From Lactobacillus hominis DSM 23910 = CRBIP 24.179 (GTDB lineage: Bacteria; Bacillota; Bacilli; Lactobacillales; Lactobacillaceae), in NCBI RefSeq assembly GCF_000296835.1, contig NZ_CAKE01000001.1, forward strand, positions 62,001-126,000: DNA of 64,000 nucleotides, written 5' to 3'. Below are positions 51,193-60,638 of this stretch, in pieces; the first letter of the stretch is position 1, and the number at the start of each line of letters is the position of its first letter. The notes beneath the pieces are model-generated. The model did not search any database and had not been told where the DNA came from. It saw only the letters and a list, made by a program, of their open reading frames with translations. A program made the translations under genes and the position numbers.

Positions 51193-54100
51193 CTTTGATT
51201 ATTTATTAGAAGAACCACAATTTAAAGATTTCGTGGAAATTGCAATAGCTGCTGAGAAAGTAGCTGTTATTGATCCTGCAACATCGGTTATTGACTGCCG
51301 ACGTGCAATGGAATTGGCAGTTAAGTGGATGTATTCGGTTGATAAAGATTTAAGAACGCCATACCAGGATAAATTGGTAACATTGATAAATACCTTAGAC
51401 TTTAAAGATATTGTTGATCCTAATACTTGGCAGGGTTTGGATTTGATTCGAAGATTAGGAAACGTAGCAGTACATACTAATCGAAAAGTATCTCTAGATG
51501 AAGCTGTTTTATGTTTAAAGGCTTTATTTAGTTTTTTTGACATGCTTGATTATTGTTATGGTAGCAACTATCAAAAGAAAGATTTTGATAAATCTCTTAT
51601 TGGAAAATATCGTTTGGAATTTGTTCCAAAAGTAGCGCCAGTCAAAGAAACTACGGTTTCCCTTGATAAACTGACGAAGAAGAATGAATCTTTGCAAGAA
51701 TCTATGACTGCGCAAAGAAAGGCACAGGAAGATAGCTATAATCCAAAGCCTTTTGGAATATCAGAATTCAAAACTAGAAAAATTTATATTGATACCATGT
51801 TAGCAGAAGCTGGCTGGGTTGAAGGGCAAAATTGGTTAAATGAAGTAGAACTTAAAGGAATGCCTAATAAGGCAGGCATAGGATACGCTGATTATGTTCT
51901 ATATGATGATGCACACCAACCTCTTGCCCTTATTGAGGCAAAGAAAACGTGCAAAGATGTTGCTGTTGGTCGTCAGCAAGCAAAACTATATGCTGATTTA
52001 TTAGAGAAAAAATACGGACGTAGACCAGTTGTATTTTTAAGTAATGGCTTTGAAACAAGAATTATCGATAACCAATATCCGGAAAGACAGGTTTCATCTA
52101 TTTATTCTAAGCGTGATTTAGAAAAGTTATTTAATTTACAAAAAGTTCGTCAACCATTAACTAATATCACAGTTGATGATAATATTGCTGGTCGGTATTA
52201 CCAAAAAGCTGCTATTCAAGCAGTGTGTGAAAGTTTTTCAAAGGAAAATAGACGCAAAGCGTTATTAGTCATGGCAACGGGATCGGGTAAAACTAGAACT
52301 GCAGTGGGCTTGGTTAAGGTTCTTTTGAATGCTGGATGGATTAAACATGTCTTATTTTTGGCTGATAGGGATGCACTAGTAACACAGGCTAAAAGAAGCT
52401 TTGTAAACTTGTTACCAGATTTATCTTCCACTAATTTAGTCGAAGATAAGTCAAATTATAATGCACGATGTGTATTTTCTACCTATGCAACAATGATGAA
52501 TGTTATCGATACTGTAACAGATGATGATAAAAAGAAGTTATATACTGCGGGACATTTTGATCTAATTATTGTCGATGAAGCTCACAGGTCAATTTATAAT
52601 AAATATCGAAATATATTCACTTATTTTGATGCTCCATTGGTTGGACTCACTGCAACTCCTAAAGATGATATTGATAAAAACACATATTCGATTTTTAATC
52701 TAGAAGATGGCGTTCCGACTTATGGCTATGATTTGGCACAAGCAGTTGATGATGGTTACTTAGTGCCATATAAATCTATCGAAACTCATTTAAAGTTTAT
52801 AGAAAATGGTATTAATTACGATGATCTAAGTACTCAAGAAAAAGAAGAATATGAAGAAACTTTCACTGATGAGGATGGTGATTTACCAAAGAAGATAGAC
52901 TCAGGAAAGTTGAATAAATGGTTGTTTAATAAAGATACAATTCGTAAAGTTTTGAATATCTTAATGAATCAGAGTCTAAAGATTGATTATGGCGAAAAAA
53001 TAGGGAAAACTATTATTTTTGCTAAAAATCATCGTCATGCAGAAGAAATTCTAAAAGTTTTCAATGAAGAGTATCCTCAATTTAGTAGAAATACTCATGG
53101 ACAACCATATGCAACCGTAATCGATAATTACACTAACTATTCTCAAAGTGCAATCGATGAATTTTCAGATCTAGATAAGTTGCCACAAATTGCTATTTCA
53201 GTTGATATGTTGGATACGGGTATTGATGTACCTGAATGCTTAAATTTGGTATTTTTCAAAAAAGTAATGAGCAAAGCAAAATTCTTCCAAATGATCGGAC
53301 GTGGAACTCGATTGTGTCCGCACTTATTAGATGGAAAAGATAAGCAAGAATTTTATATTTTTGATTTTTGTGATAACTTCCATTTTTTCCGTATGGGAAA
53401 AGGTCATGAAGCAGGAGTTCAAGAAACTTTGCAAAGTGCTCTATTCAACTTAAAGATAGAATTAACTCATAAGTTGCAGGAAGAGCCTTATCAAACAGAT
53501 GATTTTAAGCAATATCGTAAAACATTGGTTGAAGACTTATCTAAAAAGGTTAAAGAATTAAATAGAAATAATTTTGCTGTTAAGCAACATATTGCTTACG
53601 TTGATAAGTTTTCTCAAATTGAAAATTATAATAATTTGACTTATGAAGATATTGTAAATGCTCAGAAGGAATTATCTCCATTGATTCTTCCTGATAATGG
53701 TGAACCTAATGCTCTAAGATTTGATGCTTTAGTTTATAAAATGGAACTTGCAAAAATGTCGCAAGAATCATATGGGCGCCTCAAAATTGACCTATGCAAT
53801 AAGATTTCTAAACTCTCTGATTTAATGACCATCCCACAAGTTAAGGAAAAGAAAGATTTAATTAAGAAAATATTACAACCAGAATATGTTGAATCTACTG
53901 ATGTGAAAGATTTAGAGCATATCCGTCAAAATATTAGAGATCTTATTCAGTACCTTCCTAAGAAAGGAACGGTATATTATACAAATTTTGCTGATACTGT
54001 ATTAGATTCGACTATTCATGACGCTGAACTTGAAACAGACACTTTAAAGAACTATAAGGCAAAGGCAGAATTTTATATTAAACAACATCAAAGTGAAAAT

Positions 54101-54517
54101 CTTATGGTGAGGATTAGAGACAATGAACCTTTGAGCAGTCAGGATTTAAAAGAATTAGAATCCATTTTATGGCAAAAGTTGGGAAGTAAGGAAGAATATC
54201 AAAAGGAAATTGGTAATAAGGCACCAGGCGAATTTGTACGTAGCATAGTTGGGTTAGATATGCATGCGGCTAAAAAGGCTTTTAATAAATATCTAGATAC
54301 TGTTCCTTTAAATAAGCAACAAATTTATTTTATAAATGAAATTATCGAGTATATTGTTAAAAATGGAACACTGACTGATATGCATGTTCTACAGGAGTCT
54401 CCATTTACAAATCAAGGTTCGATCTCTGAACTTTTTGAGTCAGATATAACTATTTGGTTAAAAGTTAAAACAGCAATTGATGAAATCAATAGTAATGCTG
54501 GAGTAGTTGTAGCTTAA
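51185..54517 (+). CDS. hsdR: Type I restriction endonuclease subunit R
   Basis: HsdR translocates and cuts unmethylated DNA. The 1110 residues have an N-terminal DUF4145-like domain (~1-130, CRRAMELAVKWMYSVD), the nuclease motif ADYVLYDD...LIEAKKT (~235-255), Walker A MATGSGKTRTA (~362), DEAH box VDEAHRSIYNKY (~463), GLTATPKDD, DMLDTGIDVPE and GRGTRL (~700), and an EcoEI-type C-terminal domain. All catalytic parts are intact. The GTG at 51185 gives VTNFDYLLEEPQF at 9 bases from AGGAG; the ATG at 51176 is too near. It overlaps hsdS2 by 8 bases. Confidence 0.94.
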   Translation: MTNFDYLLEEPQFKDFVEIAIAAEKVAVIDPATSVIDCRRAMELAVKWMYSVDKDLRTPYQDKLVTLINTLDFKDIVDPNTWQGLDLIRRLGNVAVHTNRKVSLDEAVLCLKALFSFFDMLDYCYGSNYQKKDFDKSLIGKYRLEFVPKVAPVKETTVSLDKLTKKNESLQESMTAQRKAQEDSYNPKPFGISEFKTRKIYIDTMLAEAGWVEGQNWLNEVELKGMPNKAGIGYADYVLYDDAHQPLALIEAKKTCKDVAVGRQQAKLYADLLEKKYGRRPVVFLSNGFETRIIDNQYPERQVSSIYSKRDLEKLFNLQKVRQPLTNITVDDNIAGRYYQKAAIQAVCESFSKENRRKALLVMATGSGKTRTAVGLVKVLLNAGWIKHVLFLADRDALVTQAKRSFVNLLPDLSSTNLVEDKSNYNARCVFSTYATMMNVIDTVTDDDKKKLYTAGHFDLIIVDEAHRSIYNKYRNIFTYFDAPLVGLTATPKDDIDKNTYSIFNLEDGVPTYGYDLAQAVDDGYLVPYKSIETHLKFIENGINYDDLSTQEKEEYEETFTDEDGDLPKKIDSGKLNKWLFNKDTIRKVLNILMNQSLKIDYGEKIGKTIIFAKNHRHAEEILKVFNEEYPQFSRNTHGQPYATVIDNYTNYSQSAIDEFSDLDKLPQIAISVDMLDTGIDVPECLNLVFFKKVMSKAKFFQMIGRGTRLCPHLLDGKDKQEFYIFDFCDNFHFFRMGKGHEAGVQETLQSALFNLKIELTHKLQEEPYQTDDFKQYRKTLVEDLSKKVKELNRNNFAVKQHIAYVDKFSQIENYNNLTYEDIVNAQKELSPLILPDNGEPNALRFDALVYKMELAKMSQESYGRLKIDLCNKISKLSDLMTIPQVKEKKDLIKKILQPEYVESTDVKDLEHIRQNIRDLIQYLPKKGTVYYTNFADTVLDSTIHDAELETDTLKNYKAKAEFYIKQHQSENLMVRIRDNEPLSSQDLKELESILWQKLGSKEEYQKEIGNKAPGEFVRSIVGLDMHAAKKAFNKYLDTVPLNKQQIYFINEIIEYIVKNGTLTDMHVLQESPFTNQGSISELFESDITIWLKVKTAIDEINSNAGVVVA

Positions 54518-54566
54518 CATTTAAACAAAATAAGTTGATGAACAAAATATAGGTTAGGTGTAAAAA

Positions 54567-54989
54567 ATGAAAAAAGTAATCAAAGTTGTTGGCGCAGCTA
54601 TTCTTAATCAGGAACAAAATAAAATTTTAGTAGCTAAAAGAGACTCAGATAGAATTTTACATGATATGTGGGAATTTCCTGGCGGAAAGATTGAAAAAGG
54701 AGAGACGCCACAACAAGCTATTAAAAGAGAAATTAAAGAAGAGCTTAATGTAGATATTAAAGTTGGACCTCAAGTGGGAAAAAGCACCGAATTTGAATAT
54801 GACTTTGGAATTGTGCATTTGACAGTTTTTTATTCTAGGTTGTTAACTACTGATTTTGAACTGGTTGCTCACAGCACAATGAAATGGGTAACGAAAAAAG
54901 AATTATCAGATCTGATTTGGCCCGCTGCTGATAAAGAAATTGTTGCAGAACTAAAAAATCAAAAGTTAGAGGATATCAACTTTGAATAG
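54567..54989 (+). CDS. NUDIX hydrolase (MutT-like)
   Basis: The 140-residue protein hydrolyses a nucleoside diphosphate derivative, of the 8-oxo-dGTP or (deoxy)NTP pyrophosphatase type. The NUDIX box is complete: GGKIEKGETPQQAIKREIKE EL near residues 35-56, after DMWEFP. It overlaps the following helicase gene by 8 bases, so the two are translationally coupled; this suggests a role beyond general nucleotide-pool cleaning. It is 50 bases downstream of hsdR. Confidence 0.9.
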   Translation: MKKVIKVVGAAILNQEQNKILVAKRDSDRILHDMWEFPGGKIEKGETPQQAIKREIKEELNVDIKVGPQVGKSTEFEYDFGIVHLTVFYSRLLTTDFELVAHSTMKWVTKKELSDLIWPAADKEIVAELKNQKLEDINFE

Positions 54990-57897
54990 TAATTTAAGAC
55001 AGGATTTACTAAACACAGTTAAAAACAATTTTATCGATAAAGATGATTATGTCGGAGTAGGTAATTTATCTGCAGGATTAGTTTTAAATCAGTCAACAGA
55101 TACCAATGTTTATCGTGTTTTAAAAATGGAGTTAGCTACTTGTGAGTCTTTTACTTTTGCAGTAGCTTTTATTAATCACCAAGGTTTAGCCACTTTATTA
55201 ACAGTTTTACGTGATTTACATAAACGCGGGATAAAGGGACGTATTCTAACTTCAACATACTTGTATTTTAATAAACCTGAAGTTTTTCGCGCCTTACTTG
55301 AAATACCTAATGCTGAGGTTCGTTTATTTAATGAAAAAAATGCGAAAAACGAAGTACTTCCTTTTCATGCTAAAGGTTATCTCTTTGAACACAAAAAATA
55401 TATGTCAGCTATTATTGGAAGTTCTAATTTAACTTCTAGTGCTATTTTAAATAATTATGAATGGAATTTTAGAGTTAACTCTCTTACTAATGCTGAATTA
55501 ACTCAAGAACTTAGTCTTCAAATTAAAGATGAATGGCAAAAGGCTATTCCATTAACTTGGCAGTGGTGTGAAAGATATCGTTATGAATATGAAAACAAAC
55601 ATAATGATGAGAATATCCTAGATCATCCTCAAGTACCATACTATGTTGAGGATCGTCGACCAATTGAACCAAATTTAATGCAAAAATCTGCTCTAGGAGA
55701 AATTGCCGATTTAAGAAATAAAGGAATCGATAAAGCCTTAATTATCTCTGCTACTGGTACAGGAAAGACGTATTTAGGAGCTTTTGATGTTAAGAACTAT
55801 CAACCCAAGAGATTCTTATTTGTTGTGCATCGTGAGCAAATTTTAGAAGATGCACTAGAAAGTTTTTATAAAGTTATTGGCGGAAATAGGCACGATTATG
55901 GTATTTATAGTGGAAATCATCAAATAGATTTAAACACAAAATATGTCTTTGCGACCTCGCAAACCTTGTCAAAAGATGAACGACTGACACAATTTTCTAA
56001 GGATGAATTTGATTACGTGATGTTTGATGAAGCTCATCATTTAGGCGCTAATCAATATCTAAAGATTTTTAACTATTTTAAACCTAAATTTTGTTTAGGT
56101 ATGACCGCTACTCCTGAACGAACTGATGATTTTAATATTTTTAAGTTATTTGATTATCATATTGCGTATGAAATACGACTTCAAGATGCTTTGGAGAATG
56201 AGATGCTAGTTCCTTTCCAGTATTATGGAGTTGAAGATTATGTTCATGATAATCAGGTAATTAGTGATGCAAGTTCTCTAAAAGAATTAGTTGCTGATGA
56301 GCGTGTTGATTATATTATTCAGCAAACGAAGTATTATGGTTATTCTGGAGATACACTGCACGGTTTGATATTTTGTAGTAGCAATGCAGAAGCAGAAGAA
56401 CTTGCTGAGGGTCTTGAAAATCGTGGTATCAAGGCTAAAGCGTTATCAGGAGAAGATAGTATTAAAACTCGTGATCAAGTAGTTAAAGAACTAGAAAAAG
56501 GTAAGATTAATTATATAGTTACGGTTGATATTTTTAATGAAGGAATCGATATTCCATGCATTAATCAAATTGTTTTGCTTAGAAGCACACAGTCTAGTAT
56601 TATTTTCGTTCAACAGCTAGGGCGTGGCTTACGTAAATTTCCTGGTAAAGATTATTTAACAGTAATTGATTTTATTGGTGCATATGACAATAATTATCTA
56701 ATCCCAATAGCTTTAACTGGAGATAAGGCTCACAATAAAGATAATGTAAAGGATGAATTAGAAATTGAACCGATTTATGGTGTATCAGTTATTAATTTCA
56801 CACATGTAGCTAAAGAACGAATTTTTGAATCGATCAATCACTCTAATTTAACTGTTAAAAGAAAATTACGAGAAGAGTATATAAATGAAAAAAGAAAAAT
56901 TGGTCATATTCCTCAGATGACAGACTTGCAATCTAGTTCGATTGATTGTCAAGTGATTGCAGATAAGTATAAAAATTATTACAAATTTTTGCTTGAGATG
57001 GGGGAAGAACTAGATAATTTAAGTGATTATCAGCAAAAAATCCTTTCATTTTTGACGGTAGTTTTGTCTAATGGAAAAAGAAAACATGAATTACTACTTC
57101 TGAGAAATCTTATTGAAAAAGACAAAATTAATGATGAACTTTATGAAAAAATATTAAAACAAAATAATTGTTACTATGATCAAGAAACGGTAAATTCTGT
57201 AAATTATATTTTATCGTTGGACTTTTTCAAGGGGAAAGCTCTTCCTAATGAACAATCATATGGTGGACAAGCACTTGTAATATATAAAAATGGTGAATAT
57301 CGGCTAAATTCAATTTTAAGGGAAAATTTAAAAAATAATTTATTTTTTGAATTATTTAAAGATGCTATTGAAACGGGACTATTACGTTCAAAAAAATATT
57401 TATCTAATAAATCTTTTACAATAGGTGAAAGATATTCTCGTTTGGATGCCTGTCGTTTATTAAATTGGAAACATGTTGTTTCTGGTCAAAATATTGGTGG
57501 TTACCGTTTTGATGACGAATTAAAGAATTGTCCTATTTTTGTGACTTACGATAAGCGAAAAAGTAATTCTATTAATTATCCCGATCGTTTTATTAGTCCG
57601 AGTGTCATCAATATTTATTCAAAAACTAATCGAAAACTAGATAGTAGTGAAGTAGCCAAATTTAAGGACTCAGAGATGTCGTTGTATTTATTTGTGAAGA
57701 AATCAAATGATGACGGTGTTAGTTTTATATATTTGGGTCAATGTAAGCCAGAAGAAAGAAGCTTTACTCAAGAATATCAGAAGATTACTCATAAATCCTT
57801 GGAGAAAAAGTTAGTTCCAGTAGTTTCCTTTAATTTGCAATTGAGTACACCTGTTGATTTAAATAGATACTATATGTTAACGAAACTAGATTATTAA
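54982..57897 (+). CDS. PLD-nuclease / DEAD-box helicase / DUF3427 protein
   Basis: The 971-residue protein combines an N-terminal HKD-type (phospholipase D-like) nuclease domain (FHAKGYLF ~127 and IIGSSNLTSSA ~140) with a superfamily 2 helicase. The helicase shows SATGTGKTYLGA ~255, FDEAHHLGANQYL ~347, GMTATPERTDD ~371, FNEGIDIPCINQ and QQLGRGLRKFP ~545. A C-terminal DUF3427 region (~740-960, YSRLDACRLLNWKH and FVTYDKRKS) follows. This architecture is known from bacterial DNA-repair or defence helicases. One HxK motif is visible, so nuclease activity may need a dimer. It starts inside the NUDIX gene. Confidence 0.88.
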   Translation: MNSNLRQDLLNTVKNNFIDKDDYVGVGNLSAGLVLNQSTDTNVYRVLKMELATCESFTFAVAFINHQGLATLLTVLRDLHKRGIKGRILTSTYLYFNKPEVFRALLEIPNAEVRLFNEKNAKNEVLPFHAKGYLFEHKKYMSAIIGSSNLTSSAILNNYEWNFRVNSLTNAELTQELSLQIKDEWQKAIPLTWQWCERYRYEYENKHNDENILDHPQVPYYVEDRRPIEPNLMQKSALGEIADLRNKGIDKALIISATGTGKTYLGAFDVKNYQPKRFLFVVHREQILEDALESFYKVIGGNRHDYGIYSGNHQIDLNTKYVFATSQTLSKDERLTQFSKDEFDYVMFDEAHHLGANQYLKIFNYFKPKFCLGMTATPERTDDFNIFKLFDYHIAYEIRLQDALENEMLVPFQYYGVEDYVHDNQVISDASSLKELVADERVDYIIQQTKYYGYSGDTLHGLIFCSSNAEAEELAEGLENRGIKAKALSGEDSIKTRDQVVKELEKGKINYIVTVDIFNEGIDIPCINQIVLLRSTQSSIIFVQQLGRGLRKFPGKDYLTVIDFIGAYDNNYLIPIALTGDKAHNKDNVKDELEIEPIYGVSVINFTHVAKERIFESINHSNLTVKRKLREEYINEKRKIGHIPQMTDLQSSSIDCQVIADKYKNYYKFLLEMGEELDNLSDYQQKILSFLTVVLSNGKRKHELLLLRNLIEKDKINDELYEKILKQNNCYYDQETVNSVNYILSLDFFKGKALPNEQSYGGQALVIYKNGEYRLNSILRENLKNNLFFELFKDAIETGLLRSKKYLSNKSFTIGERYSRLDACRLLNWKHVVSGQNIGGYRFDDELKNCPIFVTYDKRKSNSINYPDRFISPSVINIYSKTNRKLDSSEVAKFKDSEMSLYLFVKKSNDDGVSFIYLGQCKPEERSFTQEYQKITHKSLEKKLVPVVSFNLQLSTPVDLNRYYMLTKLDY

Positions 57898-57927
57898 TGA
57901 CTAACTTAATTTGCATAACTCAATAGA

Positions 57928-58279
57928 CCAAAAACTGTATTGCAGATATTTTTACTACGTATTGTTTTTATTCAAATTCTCAAAATAAACTAACCCTTGC
58001 GAAAAGATTTCAAAATATTGTAGATTATTACTTAAAAGCAAAAAAGATTAATGAAACTCCTATTGAATTATGTTCTAGAAATCAAACAGAGAAAGAGCGC
58101 AGAGAGATATTAAGATATCTAGTTTTGTTTTTTGCTAGATATTTCCTCTGTTGTTAGAAATATTAATACAAGTATTTCAAATAGAGAACAGATAAGTATT
58201 GATAACAGTTCTGATTTAATAAAAATTCTGGGGACTTTTATCATGATTGAAGCGCGACATAGTCCACATATTTCCTAAC
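57928..58279 (+). pseudogene. Degraded ORF, unidentified
   Basis: The + strand reads without a start codon through FYSNSQNKLTLAKRFQNIVD and ELCSRNQTEKERREILRYLV to a stop near 58158. A shifted frame continues SSVVRNINTSISNREQISID to HSPHIS and a stop at 58277-58279. One frameshift joins them into a ~110-residue helical protein. I cannot name it. It sits directly before a strong terminator. Confidence 0.4.
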
Positions 58280-58285
58280 CACAAC

Positions 58286-58333
58286 AAAAAGAGCAAGACT
58301 TGATCAATAACTGAATCAAATCTTGCTCTTTTT
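58286..58333. terminator. Bidirectional terminator
   Basis: AAAAAGAGCAAGA (58286-58298) and TCTTGCTCTTTTT (58321-58333) with inner TTGAT/ATCAA pairs form a long stem. It terminates the defence operon on one side and the carotenoid-like remnant on the other. Confidence 0.9.
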
Positions 58334-58334
58334 C

Positions 58335-58988
58335 TTATTTATTTAATTCTTTAAAGTGGTCTTGGATTAGGATAAATCCAATCCAAGCTACGAAGCAAAG
58401 GGTGAAGACGGCAATTAGACCTGCATAATGCCAAATTTCTAAATGAGTGTGCTTAATAATTGCTGTTTCAACATAGCTAAGTCCTTGCATCATATATACG
58501 GCTGGAGCGATATACCAGTAAGCAGCCGGATAGTCTGAACTGATTCGGTTCTTTATATTTGCTTTTGAAATGTATAAAGCAAAGATCTGCATAAATACGT
58601 ATACCACGAAGAACCAGCCGGGAAAGTTAGAGATAGGGATGTTAAAGAATGTACTGCCATCTTCCCAAACCCAGTTTCTGTTTAAAGTAGAAGCAGATGG
58701 ATCTAATACAACATCCCACATTACCATGATAAAAGTTGCTGTGAATGGAACTAGAAATGTTTTGATACCAGATAATTTCTTTTCATATTAATTGTTAATT
58801 ACAAGTGATAAAATCCAAGCAAAGTAACCCATTCCAAAGTAGGCTGACATAATAACAATTGGAATGTCCCATATTCTTGAACCAGAAATATCATAGTGAT
58901 AATTTCCAAATGGGAAACCTACATGAATACTGAAACCTTCAAAGAAATTGCTGACTACCCAGCATATAATAAAGAATAGGACAAACCA
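58335..58988 (-). pseudogene. Carotenoid-biosynthesis-family (DUF422-like) membrane protein, broken
   Basis: The minus strand encodes a hydrophobic protein from NWFVLFFIICWVVSNFFEGF through GNYHYDISGSRIWDIPIVIM to LVINN, then a TAA at 58788-58790. It goes on in the same frame with YEKKLSGIKTFLVPFTATFI, MWDVVLDPSAS, NIPISNFPGWFFV and the normal end. The MWDVVLDP and IPISNFxGWF motifs fit the CruF/DUF422 family. The N-terminus is missing at ~58988, where sequence of another gene begins. Premature stop plus 5' truncation make it a pseudogene, although the 130-residue 3' part could be translated. Confidence 0.75.
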
Positions 58989-59218
58989 ATTCCGTACTTG
59001 TATGGTGCAGGTAAATTAGGTGGTAATCAGCATCAAGGTGGAGGGGTAACCTGAGCTGAGTGTTTTATTTTTGGTAAGATTGCAGGCGAGCACTAAAAGA
59101 GATTCCAGAGCTTATCATTAAAGAAAATAACCCAGATGTTGATGCGGTTTCTGGTGCATCTGCTACAAGTCGCGCAATCAGTGAAGCTGTCCGCAAGGCT
59201 TTGAAAAATGTGAAATAA
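58989..59218 (+). pseudogene. Fumarate reductase / FMN-binding flavoprotein remnant
   Basis: On the + strand, YGAGKLGGNQHQGGG, a TGA stop and AECFIFGKIAGEH match the end of the FAD domain of bacterial fumarate-reductase-type flavoproteins. After a second stop and a frameshift, ALKEIPELIIKENNPDVDAV and SGASATSRAISEAVRKAL match the end of an FMN-binding domain, ending with TAA at 59216-59218. Several hundred codons are missing. Both pieces come from the same kind of flavoprotein, probably once one gene. Confidence 0.75.
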
Positions 59219-59220
59219 GT

Positions 59221-59266
59221 CGGTTGAAAAGAGAATTGTTGTCTTTTTCAACGGCAAAACGGTCGA
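59221..59266 (+). repeat. Extra motif copies left of the Mrr cassette
   Basis: CGGTTGAAAA (59221-59230) faces TTTTTCAACGG (59244-59254) as an inverted pair, and AACGGTCGA occurs at 59258-59266. These relate to the motif of the flanking 52-base repeat and start directly after the flavoprotein remnant. Confidence 0.6.
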
Positions 59267-59280
59267 GAAAATTGAATAAT

Positions 59281-59332
59281 CGCGTGCAAAACGGTTGAAA
59301 AAACGGTCGAATAGCTTTTCGACCGTTTTTTG
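59281..59332 (+). repeat. 52-bp flanking direct repeat, left copy
   Basis: 44 of 52 bases equal the copy at 61591-61642, no gaps. It holds AACGGTTGA (59290), AACGGTCGA (59302) and the inverted TCGACCGTT (59319). The last two form a hairpin with an 8-base loop followed by T6. It lies immediately upstream of the -10 box of the AlbA-ATPase gene. Confidence 0.88.
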
Positions 59333-59339
59333 ATATAAT
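59331..59339 (+). promoter_or_regulatory. Extended -10 promoter of the AlbA-ATPase/Mrr operon
   Basis: TGATATAAT is a consensus extended -10 element; the -35 position falls inside the hairpin of the left repeat, so a protein bound there would block RNA polymerase. Confidence 0.6.
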
Positions 59340-59358
59340 GAAACTGAGGTGATGACAG

Positions 59359-60621
59359 ATGCGCGAAACTAAAGATTTAGAATTTAAAGAACAAGTTACA
59401 AATACTTTTCTAAAAACTGTCAGTGCTTTTGCTAATTATGGTACTGGAAAAATAAAATTTGGAATAAAAGATAATGGGCAAGTAATAGGCTTAAACAATC
59501 CAGTAGATGCCTGCATAAATATTGAAAACAAAATCAATGATTCAATTAAGCCCAATCCTGATTATAATCTAATAATTGATGATAAAACTAAAGTTATTAC
59601 TTTAATAGTAAATAAAGGAAATAATGCGCCATATTTCTATAAATCAAAAGCATATAAAAGAAATGACAGCGCATCTGTAGAAGTAGATCCAGTCGAATTA
59701 TCTCGTTTGATTTTAAAATCTGAAAATAAATCTTATGATAGTTTAGTGTCAAATAATCAAGATTTAACTTTTAACATGCTTGAACAGGCTTTAAAAGATC
59801 ACTTAGGAATCAGTAACTTAACCAGCGATATTCTAATTACTCTAGAGTTGAAAAATCGTGAAGGTCACTATACTAATGCGGGTGCTCTTTTAGCAGACAA
59901 AAATAATTATCGTGGAATTGATATTGTAAGATTCGGTGAGAATATTAACATTATGCTTGATCGGCTGGCTTATGAGCAGATGTCTATTCTCGAAGAATAT
60001 AAGCAAGCAATTGAAAAATATCGTCAATATTATCAACATGAAGAAATTATTGGCTCTGAACGAAAGAAGATACAATCTATCCCCGAAAAAGCATTTCGTG
60101 AAGCTGTAGCTAATGCCTTAGTCCATCGTACTTGGGATGTAAATGCTCAAATTAAAATTTCTATGTTTGATGATCGAATTGAAATTATTTCTCCGGGTGG
60201 ACTGCCAGATGGTTTGAGCAAAGAAGAATATTTAGCAGGCCAGATTTCTATTTTAAGAAATCCAATTATTGCAGGCGTATTTTTTCGTTTAGGATTAATT
60301 GAACAATTTGGAACTGGTGTACAGCGTATTTTAAAAGAATATAGTCACAGCATTATTCAACCACAATTTTTGATTTATGATAATTCAATAACTATTAAAC
60401 TCCCAGTTGTTCAAGAATCGCTTCAAGATTTAACTGGAGATGAGCAAAAAGTTTATAGTGTGCTGAAAGATAAAGAATTGAGTACTTCAGAAATTGTTCA
60501 AATGACTGGTTTTGGGAGAACTAAGACCTTAAATGTGATTAAAAAACTAATTGATGATGGTTATGCTACAAAAATTGGTAATGGACGCAGTACGAAGTAT
60601 CGAGTAGCAAAAAATAAGTAA
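59359..60621 (+). CDS. Schlafen/AlbA_2-domain ATPase with C-terminal winged helix
   Basis: The 420-residue protein has an N-terminal AlbA_2 (Schlafen-like) domain (~1-120: ETKDLEFKEQVTNTFLKTVS, AFANYGTGKIKFGI), a middle GHKL-type ATPase C-terminal region (HATPase_c_4: AFREAVANALVHRTWD ~245, ISPGGLPDG ~277, FGTGVQRI ~318) and a winged helix (~365-415: STSEIVQMTGFGRTKTLNVI). Such proteins are often annotated as RecG-like or transcription regulators. Here the gene heads a two-gene unit with an Mrr-like endonuclease and is flanked by repeat operators, which the winged helix might bind. The start ATG has GAGGTGATG upstream. Confidence 0.85.
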   Translation: MRETKDLEFKEQVTNTFLKTVSAFANYGTGKIKFGIKDNGQVIGLNNPVDACINIENKINDSIKPNPDYNLIIDDKTKVITLIVNKGNNAPYFYKSKAYKRNDSASVEVDPVELSRLILKSENKSYDSLVSNNQDLTFNMLEQALKDHLGISNLTSDILITLELKNREGHYTNAGALLADKNNYRGIDIVRFGENINIMLDRLAYEQMSILEEYKQAIEKYRQYYQHEEIIGSERKKIQSIPEKAFREAVANALVHRTWDVNAQIKISMFDDRIEIISPGGLPDGLSKEEYLAGQISILRNPIIAGVFFRLGLIEQFGTGVQRILKEYSHSIIQPQFLIYDNSITIKLPVVQESLQDLTGDEQKVYSVLKDKELSTSEIVQMTGFGRTKTLNVIKKLIDDGYATKIGNGRSTKYRVAKNK

Positions 60622-60638
60622 TATAGGATTTTTAGATA

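Noticed and set aside
58335-58727. Intact 130-residue membrane protein gene
   Set aside because: The family similarity continues upstream past an in-frame TAA, so it is the 3' part of a broken longer gene.
59221-59332. Cluster of repeated AACGGTYGA motifs as a mini CRISPR array
   Set aside because: Units are 9 bases, in both orientations and irregularly spaced, without equal spacers; no cas genes are near. Operator or terminator repeats fit better.
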